From NCBI GenBank assembly GCA_022578605.1, contig MU394056.1, forward strand, positions 682,001-746,000: a stretch of 64,000 nt of DNA. Direction: 5' to 3'. Below are positions 9,955 to 22,621 of this stretch, in pieces. The DNA is from Camillea tinctor (lineage: Eukaryota; Ascomycota; Sordariomycetes; Xylariales; Xylariaceae). The position numbers and the translations under genes were made by a program. The notes under the pieces were generated by a model that had not been told where the DNA came from, searched no databases, and saw nothing but the letters and a program-made list of their open reading frames with translations. The stretch's first letter is position 1. Each line of letters opens with the position of its first letter.

Positions 9955-12659
9955 ATGATGCTAACATCCTACTGCTATTCTCTAGCGGCGCTCGGCCTCC
10001 TCTCAGCTAGCACTGCCGCCGCCGCCACATCTACCACTACCAGGGGATTCGATGGGAACCTAAATTACGCGAGCCCCTCGCGGCGGCACGCCAGCCTCGG
10101 CATCGACGTGCCCCGGGTAGCGCGGCGCAGCCTCAAGCGTGGCACCGTCACCTACGCCGCGGACGAGCTCAGCTTCACGCACGGCGTCGCGTCGGGGGAC
10201 CCCCTCGCCGACGCCGTAATCCTCTGGACTCGGGTGGCGCCCTCGCTCGCCTCCGACGCCGGCAACGTGACGGTCGAGGGACCCGTGCCCTTGTACAGCC
10301 ACGATACTGAGACGTATATTAAGGCCGACCCGAGCCCCATATGTGTCGAGTGGCGGGTTTTCGCCCCCAATGAGACGGGGACGGTGGCGAGCGGGCAGGC
10401 GTATACTACGAGTGATATTGATTATACTATTAAAGTGAGTTTCGAGAAAAGGAAAAGGGGGAGGAGGAGATTTGTGGATTTAGGTTTAGACGGGACAGGG
10501 GGCTAATGTTGGATGTGTTGCAGGTTGATGCTACGGGCTTGCAGCCCTTCACTACGTATAATTACCAGTTTACCGTGTGCGGCTCCAATAACACGAGTCC
10601 CGTTGGACGCACCAAGACGGCGCCTACGGCCGACGACGATGTCTCGGAGGTGAAGCTGGCGGTGTTCTCATGCAGTAACTATCGTGAGTAGAAAGTTGAG
10701 CTTCGGGAGTCTCAACCCACCCCCTTTTCCCCTATTCGCTTTACTACAAGTGCAAGTGGGAACTTCATGCTAACAAAGCGAAAAGCTTACGGGTACTTCA
10801 ACGCCTACGGAAACGCTGCGCGGAAGGATGAACATGACTACATTGTGAGAGAAGGGAAGAGAATGCGTTTGTTATCTGGTTCTGATAGGTATTAGGTGCA
10901 CCTAGGCGACTACATCTACGAGACTGATCTACAGGGAGAGCGAGCCCACAACCCACCGAGATATCTGTTTACCCTATACGACTACAGGACTCGCTATGGC
11001 CAGGTAAGAGAAATATATATTATTGAAAAAAAATAAAAAATGAGGTAAGAACAAGTTATTAACACAGATTTACCTATCCAGTACCGGACAGATCCGGACT
11101 TGCAGCTAGCCTCTCAGGACTTTGCTTGGATGGCAACCTGGGATGACCATGGTACGTATCAGTCTCGGGCTACATAATAATATATGTATGTCATCCTTAG
11201 TAGACAGTGGCTCATAATCGAACAGAGGTTTCCAATAATGGGTATCGAGACGGTTCTAGCGCGCTGAACAACACCGAAGACTCGTTCCTCAACATCGGAC
11301 ATGGGGTCAGCGTGGACCAGCGTAAGATGAACGCCGTGAGGGCATACTTCGAATGGATGCCAATTCGGTGCGGACAATCCTCTTTTTTTTTTCTTCCCCT
11401 TCTTCCTCCCCCCTTTTCTTCAGATTTTGCTACACTTTAAGTGAGAAGGTTACTAACCGTAGCCTGGGATTAAAAAGACAAGTTGATCTTGATGACAACT
11501 TGCGCGTTTGGAGGACATTCCAGATGGGCAAGCTTTTCGATCTGATTATCCTCGACACCCGCAACTACGATCGCAGTATCACCTCTCTTAGTGAGTGAGA
11601 AGCTACACTCCCTCTCTCTCTCCTTCTTCCATTTCTAACCATACTCCTGCCACACGGGCTTCTACTGATAGCTAATCATAACCGCCTCTAGATTGGAACG
11701 ATGACTACATAAGCATGATCAGCAACGACGCCTCGCGGACGCTCATGGGATCGCACCAGGAGAACTGGTTCTACAACGAACTCAGCAGATCGGCGCAGCG
11801 AGGGGCGACGTGGCGGATTGTCGGCAACCAGGTCATTTTCTCCCACATTGTCGAGTCATTCGGCTTGAACGGGGATAATTGGAATGTTAGTTGGAATCCC
11901 TTTTAAACTCCCCCCTTTTTATCCCTCTACTATGAGTTTTTTGTTATGCTCACTGTTACTGTCAAAAAGGGGTACGTCGCGAACCGTAACCGCACGCTCA
12001 AGCATCTATACGACAACAACATCGGGAACAACATCTTCCTCGCGGGCGACAGCCATCAGAACTGGGTAGGTTACATAACGAATTTTCTCTTTCCCTATCT
12101 TTGCTTCTTCATAATTCCCTTCTTTCCATCCAACCATTCCCCCATTTAAACCCAGCTAACCACTACTATCCCTATCGCTACTACACAGGTCTCGGACCTC
12201 GCCTGGCTCGACGAGAAGCCGTACAACTCCAGCACGGGGCAGGGCGCGATCGGGGTCGAGCTCGCAGGCACAGCGGTGAGCTCGACCGGGGCGTCGGGCC
12301 CCATCGCGGCGGCGCGGCAGGCGGCACGGGACCGCGTGGCCGAGAACGCGGTGCTGCAGTGGCAGGACGGGTACTACCGGGGGTACTTCGTGCTGGCGGC
12401 GTCGCGGGACGCGGTGTCGGCGCGGTTCTACGGCTCGCCCAGCGTGGCCAGCCGCAACGCCTGGGACCTGCCCCTGGCCAACTTCACGGTGCGCGCGGGC
12501 GAGAACCGGCTCGCGCGCCCCGTGGCGGGCGGGGCCGTCGAGGCGGGCGCGCTGAGGGCAGGGGATACGAGGCCTACGAATGTGTCCCTCGATACGGAGA
12601 CGGGGGAGTGGAGGGCGGTGGGGTTCGATCAGATGTATCTTGATACTTCGGCGGCTTGA
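9955..12659 (+). CDS. Secreted PhoD-type alkaline phosphatase / phosphodiesterase, ten exons
   Basis: Calcineurin-like metallophosphoesterase of the PhoD family, 630 residues. Exons: 9955-10434, 10524-10683, 10786-10844, 10896-11003, 11082-11151, 11226-11367, 11478-11590, 11692-11885, 11970-12065 and 12189-12659; all phases agree. The first 24 residues form a secretion signal. An N-terminal Ig-like PhoD domain follows (GVASGDPLADAVILWTRVAP). The metallophosphatase core has the metal-ligand motifs HLGDYIYE, WDDHEVSNN, VGNQVIFSH and LAGDSHQNW. The enzyme would release phosphate from phosphomonoesters or phosphodiesters outside the cell or in the secretory route. Two ATG codons stand in tandem at 9955 and 9958; either gives the same signal peptide. 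The coding sequence is strongly GC-biased in exons 1 and 10 but not in the short middle exons. Confidence 0.9.
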
Positions 12660-13368
12660 TGGGGGGGGGGCAGGGGAAAAGGGGAGGGATGTAGGAAAAG
12701 TAGGGATGGTAATTTGGGTATAAGAGAATATAGGTAGGTATAATTTGATAATATATTGATTTGGCTGATTGTGACGACGACTTCTGAGGACTAATCGGTA
12801 CAGTACTAGCCTCCGTATCCGACGAGACAGGCGAGGTAATAGATATCCGGAGCACCTCGGATGGAATGCTACTCTTGAAATGCCCCAACCATGTCATATA
12901 AGCTATAATACCCAACACTGTTTCTACTCAACACAGTAATCTAGTTTAGTGGTGCTACTATGACCACAACATATAAGTTATTATGGTTTTTATTTAGAAT
13001 TCGCTTGCTGACATTAATTCTACGTTAAAAAAAAGCCCCCTTGGACGTGCGCGGTCGGGCAACGGGGAGAGCCTTTAATACCCCTTTCAGAGTTGCAGAG
13101 TTGCAGAGTTGCAGCATGAAGTACTAAGTATTGCGGCGTCGCCTTCTTCGCGGGCGCAGGCCCGTTAACACCTGGCAGTGGGCCTGGCAGTTGACGATAG
13201 AGCAGGTAGGTGGGATGTGCTATAGGTTAAATGTTAGCGATGCAGTGCCAGTAACTTAGCTTTAACCATCTCTCCTACAACAACCAAATATACCCTTCTA
13301 ATCTCCTCCCCACTTCGGACACAGTATCCCCGCCGAGCTCTTTACCTTCCAACTTCTATTTCGTCGTC
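12660..13368. other. Intergenic region with short tandem repeat
   Basis: No gene is seen. The stretch begins with a G run of about ten bases just after the PhoD stop codon and contains a three-copy 8-bp tandem repeat (13088-13114). Confidence 0.6.
13088..13114 (+). repeat. Three-copy 8-bp tandem repeat
   Basis: The unit CAGAGTTG is repeated three times without mismatch and followed by a partial copy. It lies about 260 bases before the DUF7924 gene. Confidence 0.85.
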
Positions 13369-14865
13369 ATGGCCCCAACTCGAGCCCAGAGAGCCGCCAA
13401 AAGGAGGCGCGATCCAGAGGATCAGGGTATGTTTCTTAAAGCGCTGACGGGCCATAACTGACGATGAATAGACCAAGACACCCAGACGCACAAACCCCAA
13501 CGTCGGACAACATATCATAAGTCGTTGAAAGAGCCCCCTATCCAAGGCAAAAGCCGAAAGCAAGCCATCGAAGATACAAGCAATATTAGTCCTACACCGT
13601 CCTCAAGACCATCTATCGCTAACGACACTCTTGGCAACACCCTGGTAGACAATATTGACTCTTATAACCCAATCGATTTTTGGAGAAAAGAAGGACGCTG
13701 GCCGAGTCAACTCTTCGAGCCCGGCATGGAGCGCCTACTAGCACGGAAGCGGTCCAACTCTGTCTCGTCCGAAACGCTGAGCGGTTGGAAGCCGCGCGAG
13801 GAGAAGAGTACGCCATACAGAGACCCGCGCTATAAAGCACTGCTTGAAACTAAGGGCTGTTTTATGGACGAAGACGATCAGGGGATTACAGAAGAGAGCT
13901 ACACCACCCATTCTACCATGCTCAATTCCAAGCAGACGATTCCAGCCGAATCCCTATTTCAGGATAACCTGTTCAAGCAAACATGCCGAATGGTAGAGGA
14001 CAGGAATGAAGCGAGAGTTATACGAGACATCACGCCGCTGATCGTTCCTTCGGCGGAAGTCCTTGCTACCTACGGCGCCACTACCCTCAAGTGCTTGATT
14101 GAAAGTGTTGACGAAGGCTGGAACAACTCGATCCCCCTGACTGGGACTCGTCCGCAGCCGGACTACTCCGTCGGGTTCCGGCGAGAGGCATTTACCAAGG
14201 AACAGCTTGAGAAGTTGTCGCCATTCATTGGCGACTTTATTACTGGCGACCTGTCATTCTTTATGGCCACGTACTACATGTACTTTCCGTTCTTAGCCTG
14301 TGAGGTGACGTGCGGCGCTGCAGGGCTAAATGTTGCGGACCGCCAGAACGCCCACAGTATGACCATAGCAGCGCGAGCCATCGTCGAGCTCTTTCGTCTT
14401 GCTAAGCGCGAGAATGAGGTCAATCGGCAGATCCTTGCCTTCTCTATCTCGCACGACTATTGCTCTGTAAGGATATACGGATATTATCCAGTAATTGATG
14501 GTGAGGATACGAAGTACTACCGCCACCCGATTCATAAATTTGACTTTACAGCACTTAATGGAAAGGATAAGTGGACTGCATATCAGTTCACTAAGAATAT
14601 TTACGATACTTGGATGCCAGATCATTTCAAGAGAATCTGCTCGGCCATCGACCAGTTGCCGGATTTTGACGTCCAAGAGCTTCCTCAATCGACTGGCCTC
14701 TCCTAGGGTCTAGAGAATCTTGCAGCGTCGGAGGCTAACTCCACATCGCTACTTGTTGATGAGGATGACCAGTCTAACAAGGCTGGCTAAGTAGCAACTC
14801 CGGGGACTTCATTCTCCAAGCCCGGGCCTGCCAAACGGAGGAAGAGCCCAGTCAAGAAAGCCTAG
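13369..14865 (+). pseudogene. DUF7924-type fungal protein, C-terminus interrupted by two in-frame stops
   Basis: Exon 1 is 13369-13426, and a 45-bp intron leads to exon 2 at 13472. The frame runs for 430 residues to a TAG at 14704-14706. It has the layout of the fungus-specific DUF7924 family: a basic N-terminus (TRAQRAAKRRR), an NPIDFWRKEGRWPSQLF segment, then a globular core with NEARVIRDITPLIVPSAE, GWNNSIPLTGTRPQPDYSVG and FMATYYMYFPFLACEV. After the TAG the same frame stays coding-like through a TAA at 14788-14790 to a TAG at 14863-14865, ending in a Lys/Arg-rich tail (PAKRRKSPVKK) usual for a C-terminus. Both internal stops can come from CAG or CAA by one C-to-T change. The core is intact, so a shortened protein could still be made. 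The function of this family is unknown. Confidence 0.7.
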
Positions 14866-14974
14866 GATTATGTCCAGGCAGGTCACTCGTCACGTCCTGT
14901 ATGTAATTTGATGCGAGGACTTGTCGTGAGTTGGAGATGCCGCTGTCCGAGCCAGTCTGCTGTCCGGTAGCTGA

Positions 14975-15334
14975 TCTGAGAAGGGCCGGCCGAGTAGGAG
15001 AGCTATAGAAGGCAAGTGCCTAGTTTTACAAGGAGATCTTGAGCAGCTCTATAAAGCCCTTGGTGACCTGGAAGCCAGCATTCTCTATAATTCTAAGACG
15101 GAGAGAAAGGAGAGCAAGATTTCTGTTTGGGCTAGCTGGTTGTATGCTGCTTGTTTTCGGCAGATCTTGCACGCGAAAGGGGATTATAAGAGAACTCGGC
15201 GATCAAACGCGGCTCGACTTATGTTTTCGAGCGTGAACAAGCTCTTGCCCATGGAAGGCATCAACGCCTTGACGATACTTCCGGCACCTCACATTTTCCG
15301 TTGTTCGAGAGAAGTTGTAGTAGTGAATGCTTAA
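14975..15334 (+). pseudogene. Orphan reading frame, probable gene remnant
   Basis: A frame of about 119 codons without a good start at its left end runs to a TAA at 15332-15334. The first internal ATG is at 15218. Its content looks protein-like (LQGDLEQLYKALGDLEASIL, then WASWLYAACFRQILH), but I do not recognise it. It sits between the broken DUF7924 gene and the chromodomain remnant and is probably part of the same decayed region. Confidence 0.35.
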
Positions 15335-15555
15335 GACAATGCTATGCTATAGACTAGGTGAGGAAATACACTTAATTCGCGTCTTTAAACTACACTAAGC
15401 AGAAACTAAGGAACTCCGTTTTACATGTGAGGAGATAGGTTGACCGAGACACTGCGATGAAAACGCAGGCCGGCAGATGAAAGCAATCAACTTGCGTGAT
15501 GTCCGTATGAGGTCACGCTTAGGGGTCAGCGGGTTGCTGGGGCCCTTACAGGAGT

Positions 15556-15759
15556 TTAGTGTAGGATATGACCGTAGGCGTGCAGCGCTTCAGTCCCGAG
15601 AAAGTTTTTCATGGACTCCTAATAAGTCGGCTTCTCGAAGTGCGCCCATTTAACGAGTACTTGGTTGCCTCTTCCTCGTTTCCTAGTCCCTAGAATCTTC
15701 TCAAACTCCTATTCAGTTTCTTTTGTCAGCTTGATAAGGGTATCTTCAGGTGTCAAGTG
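15556..15759 (-). pseudogene. Decayed chromodomain, probably from a retrotransposon integrase
   Basis: The minus-strand frame reads KILGTRKRGRGNQVLVKW, then AHFEKPTY and MKNFLGTEALHAY. This has the spacing and aromatic/basic pattern of the chromodomain found at the C-terminus of Ty3/Gypsy integrases and in fungal chromodomain proteins. Two TAG stops break it, at 15709-15711 and 15619-15621; each can derive from CAG by one C-to-T change on that strand. Flanking sequence on both sides is AT-rich and shows no further frame. A chromodomain gene other than a transposon is possible. Confidence 0.55.
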
Positions 15760-16386
15760 TGGTCCTTCATTATATCATTATTAAAAATAAATAAATAAAT
15801 CTATATACTATTAAGCCATGATAAAAAGTAAAAATACTTATGTGAGTCCACAAGTACCCTGCTTATTAGCATAGTGCCCTTTAATTGCTAAGTGTCCCTT
15901 AAATGCAATAAACACCAAGGATTGACTTTAACATAGTTCACTGCAGTGATACCCAGGACCTTTTTAAGTTTGTGCCAAGCGGAACCATGATTTTGCCGGG
16001 TTCCGGTGGGGTAGTAGGCGGTGACAATTCTGCCGGGTGGCCACGCTTGGATTTTTCACAAGTGATAAGGCGGGGACTAACTAAGCAGGCCTAAAGTTAT
16101 TACTATTAGGTTGGGTGAATTGGGGGGACCTGCAATCACAGGGAATAAAAAAAAAAGACTAAGGGAGGGAAAGAGCAAGAGAGAAAAAAAAAAGGAAAAA
16201 GAACAAGGGGGGGAAAAAAAGAGAAAACATTTTAATTTTTTTTTAATTTTTTTTTTACTGTTTGAAGATTAGATCAGGTTGGCGCATTTCAAGAACATTT
16301 CAAGATCTGCTTTCCCTTCCTCTTTCCTCTCTCCCTCTTTCTCTCCTTTCTACTCATTAAATCATCCCACAAATCCCCCTGTTACC
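15760..16386. other. AT-rich and homopurine stretch before the methyltransferase gene
   Basis: No gene is seen. 15780-15870 is AT-rich with an AAAT microsatellite. From 16141 to 16228 the plus strand is almost entirely A and G, followed by T-rich runs to about 16258 and the presumed leader of the methyltransferase gene. Confidence 0.6.
16141..16228 (+). repeat. Homopurine tract of about 88 bases
   Basis: Nearly unbroken A/G on the plus strand, with runs of ten A and seven G. It lies 160-250 bases before the start codon of the arginine methyltransferase gene. Such tracts are common nucleosome-poor promoter elements in fungi and can form triplex DNA. Confidence 0.75.
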
Positions 16387-17842
<1,456 letters not shown>

Positions 17843-18675
17843 GTGAAGATTTATCAATTCACTATTCTAGTACGCTTTTTGGGCGTTAGATAGATTACCT
17901 ACATGGTGTACCTTCAGGTGGCCTCAATAGGAGGTAACAGCCGTTGGCTTGCCCACCAAGAACTGGCGCATAGGAGCTTAGTGGCTAGATGTGCATGGTT
18001 GCATAGCTTTTCAAGGCGGCGTTTGAGAGGTGATGTTCTCTACCCAGAATCCAGGGATGACACGGGGGTTATTTGTACATGCATGGATCGCTCCTACATT
18101 GACAGATCTCTTTTACGAGTAAGCAGATCTGAATTAATGACTGATGAAGAATACTTCAAACGGTAATTCTTACACGTCCCTCTTACGAGATGTCATCACA
18201 AGACTTAAAGAGGACGAGGTCGATGGATCAGTCTCTTGCGGATCATTAGAAGTAACAATTTAAAAATATATAAAAGCCTACATATTTCCAGACTTGGTTT
18301 TGTGTGATTTGTGTTCTTAGCACCCTCTAACCATTCATTTATTGGGCATCATCTCATATAGATATTGGGGGAATTTATTTGATTTTCTTTTTTGATACTG
18401 GGTATATCCGAGTTGACGAAGTTTATAGGCATTTATATTTTAGGGGTCCAGAAGAGGGGCGGAACTAAAGCCGTCTACTACTGCTACATACTAGCTACGA
18501 TAAGATAGGTATATGTCGATAAACATATGATAGTGGGGGGAGGGGTTTAAGTGCTTAGGTATCATAGTACGCAGTAAAAAACGTCATCCTTATGTAGCAC
18601 AAGGAAACGCTCTCCTATTCATCAACATAGAAGAAGAAAAAGGGATAAGGGATACGGAACAACCGCCCAACTAAC
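17843..18675. other. Intergenic region, methyltransferase to riboflavin synthase
   Basis: AT-rich; no supported gene. An 87-codon frame at 17903-18166 starts 60 bases after the methyltransferase stop and has no recognisable content, so it is read as 3' untranslated sequence. Confidence 0.6.
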
Positions 18676-19550
18676 ATGTTTACAGGATTAGTTGAAGAGA
18701 TTGGAGGTATGAAACTCTTTACTTTCAAAAAAAAAAAGGAATTAATTATTCTTTTCTAAAGACATACACATCTTTAATAATTAACTTCACTAACCTTTTT
18801 GAACAAAAAGTGGTCGCTGAGCTGAACCCCCACGATGAGACCGGAGGCACCTCCCTAACCATCTCCCTGCCCGAGACCTCGACCCTGCTGGATGACGCCC
18901 AGCTCGGCGACAGCATCGCCATCAACGGCGTGTGCCTGACCGCCACCGCCATCCAGACCGGCAAGACCGAACCATCCGCGAAACCTTCCTTCAAGGTCGG
19001 CATCGCGCCCGAGACCCTGCGGCTCACGAACCTGGGGTCCCTGGCCGCGGGGTCCGCCGTGAACCTCGAGCGCGCCGTGCGCGCCGACACCCGGATGGGG
19101 GGCCACTTCGTGCAGGGGCACGTGGACGCCGTGGCGGAGATCACGCGGGTGGAGCGCGACGGCAACGCGCTGACGTTCCGGTTCACGCCGCTGACGTCTT
19201 CCCCCTCCTCTTCTTCTACTTCCCCCGGGCGCGAGAAGGACAAGCTCCTGCGCTACATCGTGTACAAGGGCTACGTGGCGCTCGACGGCACGAGCCTCAC
19301 CGTCACGCGCGTCGACGACCGGGACGGCTGGTGGGAGGTCATGCTCATCGCGTACACGCAGGACAAGGTCGCGCTCGCGCGCAAGACCGCCGGCGACACC
19401 GTCAACGTCGAGGTGGACGTCCTGGCCAAGTACGCGGAGAAGAGCATGGCGGGTTACTTGAGCGCCCAGGGCGAGGACCTCGTGAAGCCGGTGATCGAGA
19501 GGATGGTGGAGAACGTAGTAGCGCAGGCTATGGGGGGACATCCTTCGTGA
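18676..19550 (+). CDS. RIB5: Riboflavin synthase, two exons
   Basis: Last enzyme of riboflavin synthesis: it dismutates two 6,7-dimethyl-8-ribityllumazine molecules into riboflavin and a pyrimidinedione. Exon 1 (18676-18706) supplies the diagnostic N-terminus MFTGLVEEIG; the intron is 18707-18810; exon 2 is 18811-19550. The protein has 256 residues. Two tandem lumazine-binding barrels are visible. The first spans about residues 1-100, with SIAINGVCLTAT and the GGHFVQGHVDAV junction. The second spans about 105-215, with YVALDGTSLTVTRV and MLIAYTQDKVALARK. A Ser-rich insert (SSPSSSSTSPG) lies between strands of the second barrel. The gene cannot be opened without the 31-nt first exon. The antisense strand has a 256-codon frame that is only a shadow of the GC-rich codons. 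Confidence 0.95.
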
Positions 19551-20998
19551 GGTAGGTCTGAAGGAAAGGGGGGGAGGAGGGAAAGGGGAAAAGGGGGAAG
19601 AGGAAACAAGTTGGACCCTGTTCACTGACCATTGCGGTTCTAAGAGGAGGGCTGGGCGTGAGGATGGGTTCCGAGGGTTGCAAGAAGTGCGGCCTCGGAG
19701 TTGGACAGACGAGTTAAAAAAGGGGCGGGGCCAAATATGAAATCGATATGCCCTTAATTATGATTAGGTTATATGTATGGTTATGGTTCGATAGCGAGAG
19801 CCTGAATATAAATATATATATGGTGTCTTAGATATATATTAACATATATACATCCTTGCATATGCGCGTATGTCTGAAAATGTTCCTATGGAGGTTACTT
19901 CCGGTGTTCCCCTCCCCCTCCCCTTCCTTTTGAAGTGCTGTTATGATATCGAGGACCTTGAAGAAGGGGGCCAACCATCTTCGATGAACGAATGTAATGA
20001 AGAAAGAAATTACCTAAATGCCTTCCCACGAACAATTCATCACTCCGCTAATTACTCCCACCTTTCTCTTGAGATATCATTTTCGCAGGTCAGGAGGTAG
20101 AGGTGATATCATAGATATTTAAGGGGTATGAATTCTGCCCATTTCCTGTGCAACAACTAAGGTAGGTTGTATATGAACTGGTAGTATTCCATATGAGAGA
20201 GAGAGAGAGACGGAAACACAACCTCTAAAGAGATCCTGTAGCTTCAAGTAGCGTAGCTAGCGTGAAGTCAGAGGGGGTCAATAATGTCATCACACATGTG
20301 ATTATCACTAGTTTCGTGTTCCCGATACCTTACACACCCGATCTCATAGTGTTCAGTGTTAGGGGCGACGGAGGTAACAGCGACACAAATATTGCAAAGG
20401 TGAAAGCCAGGGGTTCGGATGAGAAGGACGTGATATTAAACCATCATGATAGGATAGGTATCTGTATCACGAGTTCGTGTCAAGTCCTTGTGCATACATC
20501 TGTGAGTTAGAGATGGTCATACGGAGAGCCAGGGGTAAGGAAGGATGACGAGTCAAGTAGGTTAGATGTTGCCCATCTGGAGTGACTTGAGACTCCCGCT
20601 TCTTAAGAACTCTACGATAAGAAGCCGAAAGGTCCATCTAACTTAGCATTCCTATATACTAGTTCTTGCACGTCACGCAATACAGGACCCTTTTCTTCTT
20701 CTTTTATTATATTTTTTTTATCAGCCAGATAACAAGTCAACGCAAGCATGGTTAGGTAGACCAACTTGTACATGTAGGTCAGCCATTCAAGAAGCGAAAA
20801 ATACGGAACATCATTTTATTATCTATGATTTATCGGATAATAACTTTTTTTTTCCTGTTCTTCATCTTACGATCTCATCAATAAGAAATCGGCACCAGAT
20901 TTTTTGAGTACTCGTATTGTACTTGCTCGTTACACCGTTGGCAGCCACCCGGGCCCGCCGCATATTTTCTTCGCTATGATTGGTACGCTGGGTGTCTC
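19551..20998. other. Intergenic region between convergent genes
   Basis: 3' flanks of riboflavin synthase (plus) and of the mutase (minus). It contains a G/A-rich tract near 19560-19607, TA-rich sequence near 19805-19850 and a GA microsatellite near 20194-20210. Frames at 19870-20100 and 20262-20510 have no recognisable content. I see no gene. Confidence 0.6.
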
Positions 20999-22621
20999 CT
21001 ATTCTCCACCATACTTCTTCACTATAGCGGCCACCTTATTCGCGAGCTCGTCTGCCTCGGAGCGGGTGGCGGCTTCTGCGTATACACGGCATGCATTTTC
21101 GGTGCCACTAGCTCGTGCGAACGATCGCGCGTTCGTGTATTTCTTCACACACTGATCGATCTCGTCTTGGCAGCCTGCGGGGTGGCTCAATTTCCGCTCG
21201 GCATCAGTGGTCTGGAACAGGTCCTTGTTGCCAACCTCGACACGAACGAGGCGGTTGGGGAGATCCGAATACGTCATGGCCCAGTCCCGAAGTGACCAGC
21301 CCTTGTGGGCAAGGATGACTTCCACCATCAACATGTCGGAGATGGCATCGCCAACGGTCTGATTTATGAGGTCGGCAAGGGCACTCAGGGTCTCGAGGGC
21401 ATCCTTCTGAGCCGGTGATTGCGGCTCCTTAGTCTTGAAGGTCTGCACCGCATCCGGCGAGAACAGCACAGTGCCATGTCCGTTAGCCTCGAAGTAAACA
21501 CCGATGTCGTATGAACAAGCGGCGTGGTGCAGGTGCTTAACACCGGTTGGGGTACAGACAACCGGCAGCTGGAGGTGCTGCTCGACGTACTTGGTGCTAG
21601 CTCCGTTAGCATAAGCGGTCTGGATGACCCCGATTCGGAGTTGACCATCCAGGCCTGCATTGCGGAAGAGGTCCGCGATAAATGACGCAGCAAGGGTGGC
21701 AATGCGATCGCCATCCAGCATAAAGAAGCCGGTATCCGGATCAACCCAGTAGTAGATCAGACGGTCAGCGTCTCCGTCTAGTGAGCACCATCGGTCTCCA
21801 GGGGCAGGTTTGGGGCTCGGCGGGGCCCGCTGTCTAGTCTTGACGAAGTCGGCACCGCAGTCAAGGTTGAGGACTTCAGGTCGCAGGACATCGTCGTTGC
21901 AGACCTTAACGTCCAAGCCAGTCTTGGTCGAGTCGTGGTGCTTGAGCAACTCGCTAAGCTTTGGGCCACCGACACCGTTAGCACAGTCAACAGACAGTGT
22001 CCCGGTCACCTTCCGGCCACGGAGGGAACGGTAAAAAGCCTCAACCAGCTTCTTGTAATACCCGACCTCGCTGACTTCCCCATAAGCTCCAGGAGTGCCG
22101 GCAGTATTGATACAGCGGGTGAGGTAGTGAAGCTGAGGTGTCGTGAGGATCTTGAAGTCGATGTACTCGGTTTTTGTGGCAGCGAGAGCATCGGCAAGGG
22201 CGGTGACGAGGGTTATACCCGAGGGGCGAGTGTCTCTGCCGGCGATGACTTTTCCAGGAGATGAGAGGTCGATCTTGAGGGTATCGGCAAGCTTTTGGTA
22301 GTAGTCAGCAAGCTCCTCGTGAGTAGGAGCGTTGACTAGGCTCGTGGCGTACGATTCCCACTCCTGTTCCAGCATGTCTCCCATGGGGTCGACAATCTTG
22401 ACTCCATTGTCGACAGCAGGGTTGTGGCTAGCGGTGATCATAACACCGATAGTCTGGCCGCTGAGCTTGCGGCTTCGTAGAGCAGAAAGCAGGCCAACTC
22501 TGAAGGCGACGCCATCGAGGAGATCAGCACTCATACGAAATCCCGCAGTGCCATACTTGTAAGGTTTCCCGCTCACGATATCGTGCTTCTTCGAGGCGGC
22601 GATGATAGCGTCTCGATCCAT
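20999..22621 (-). CDS. PCM1: Phosphoacetylglucosamine mutase (AGM1/PCM1)
   Basis: Converts N-acetylglucosamine-6-phosphate to the 1-phosphate on the way to UDP-GlcNAc, the precursor of chitin, N-glycans and GPI anchors; cytosolic. Intronless, 540 residues, the usual length. The active-site serine loop is MITASHNPAVDNG (Ser65). The metal loop is LDGDADRLIYYW, with the DGDADR form typical of AGM1 rather than DGDGDR. The sugar-binding region is present (FEANGHGTVLFS), and the C-terminal phosphate loop RASGTENACRVYAEA completes the fold. The N-terminal KPYKYGTAGFRM also matches. It is divergent from MUS81 over an 819-bp shared upstream region. Confidence 0.96.
   Translation of the reverse strand: MDRDAIIAASKKHDIVSGKPYKYGTAGFRMSADLLDGVAFRVGLLSALRSRKLSGQTIGVMITASHNPAVDNGVKIVDPMGDMLEQEWESYATSLVNAPTHEELADYYQKLADTLKIDLSSPGKVIAGRDTRPSGITLVTALADALAATKTEYIDFKILTTPQLHYLTRCINTAGTPGAYGEVSEVGYYKKLVEAFYRSLRGRKVTGTLSVDCANGVGGPKLSELLKHHDSTKTGLDVKVCNDDVLRPEVLNLDCGADFVKTRQRAPPSPKPAPGDRWCSLDGDADRLIYYWVDPDTGFFMLDGDRIATLAASFIADLFRNAGLDGQLRIGVIQTAYANGASTKYVEQHLQLPVVCTPTGVKHLHHAACSYDIGVYFEANGHGTVLFSPDAVQTFKTKEPQSPAQKDALETLSALADLINQTVGDAISDMLMVEVILAHKGWSLRDWAMTYSDLPNRLVRVEVGNKDLFQTTDAERKLSHPAGCQDEIDQCVKKYTNARSFARASGTENACRVYAEAATRSEADELANKVAAIVKKYGGE

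Noticed and set aside
17903..18166. 87-codon frame after the methyltransferase
   Set aside because: No recognisable content and the position fits 3' untranslated sequence.
18855..19625. 256-codon antisense frame over riboflavin synthase
   Set aside because: Shadow of a GC-rich gene; His/Arg/Gly-rich with no motif.
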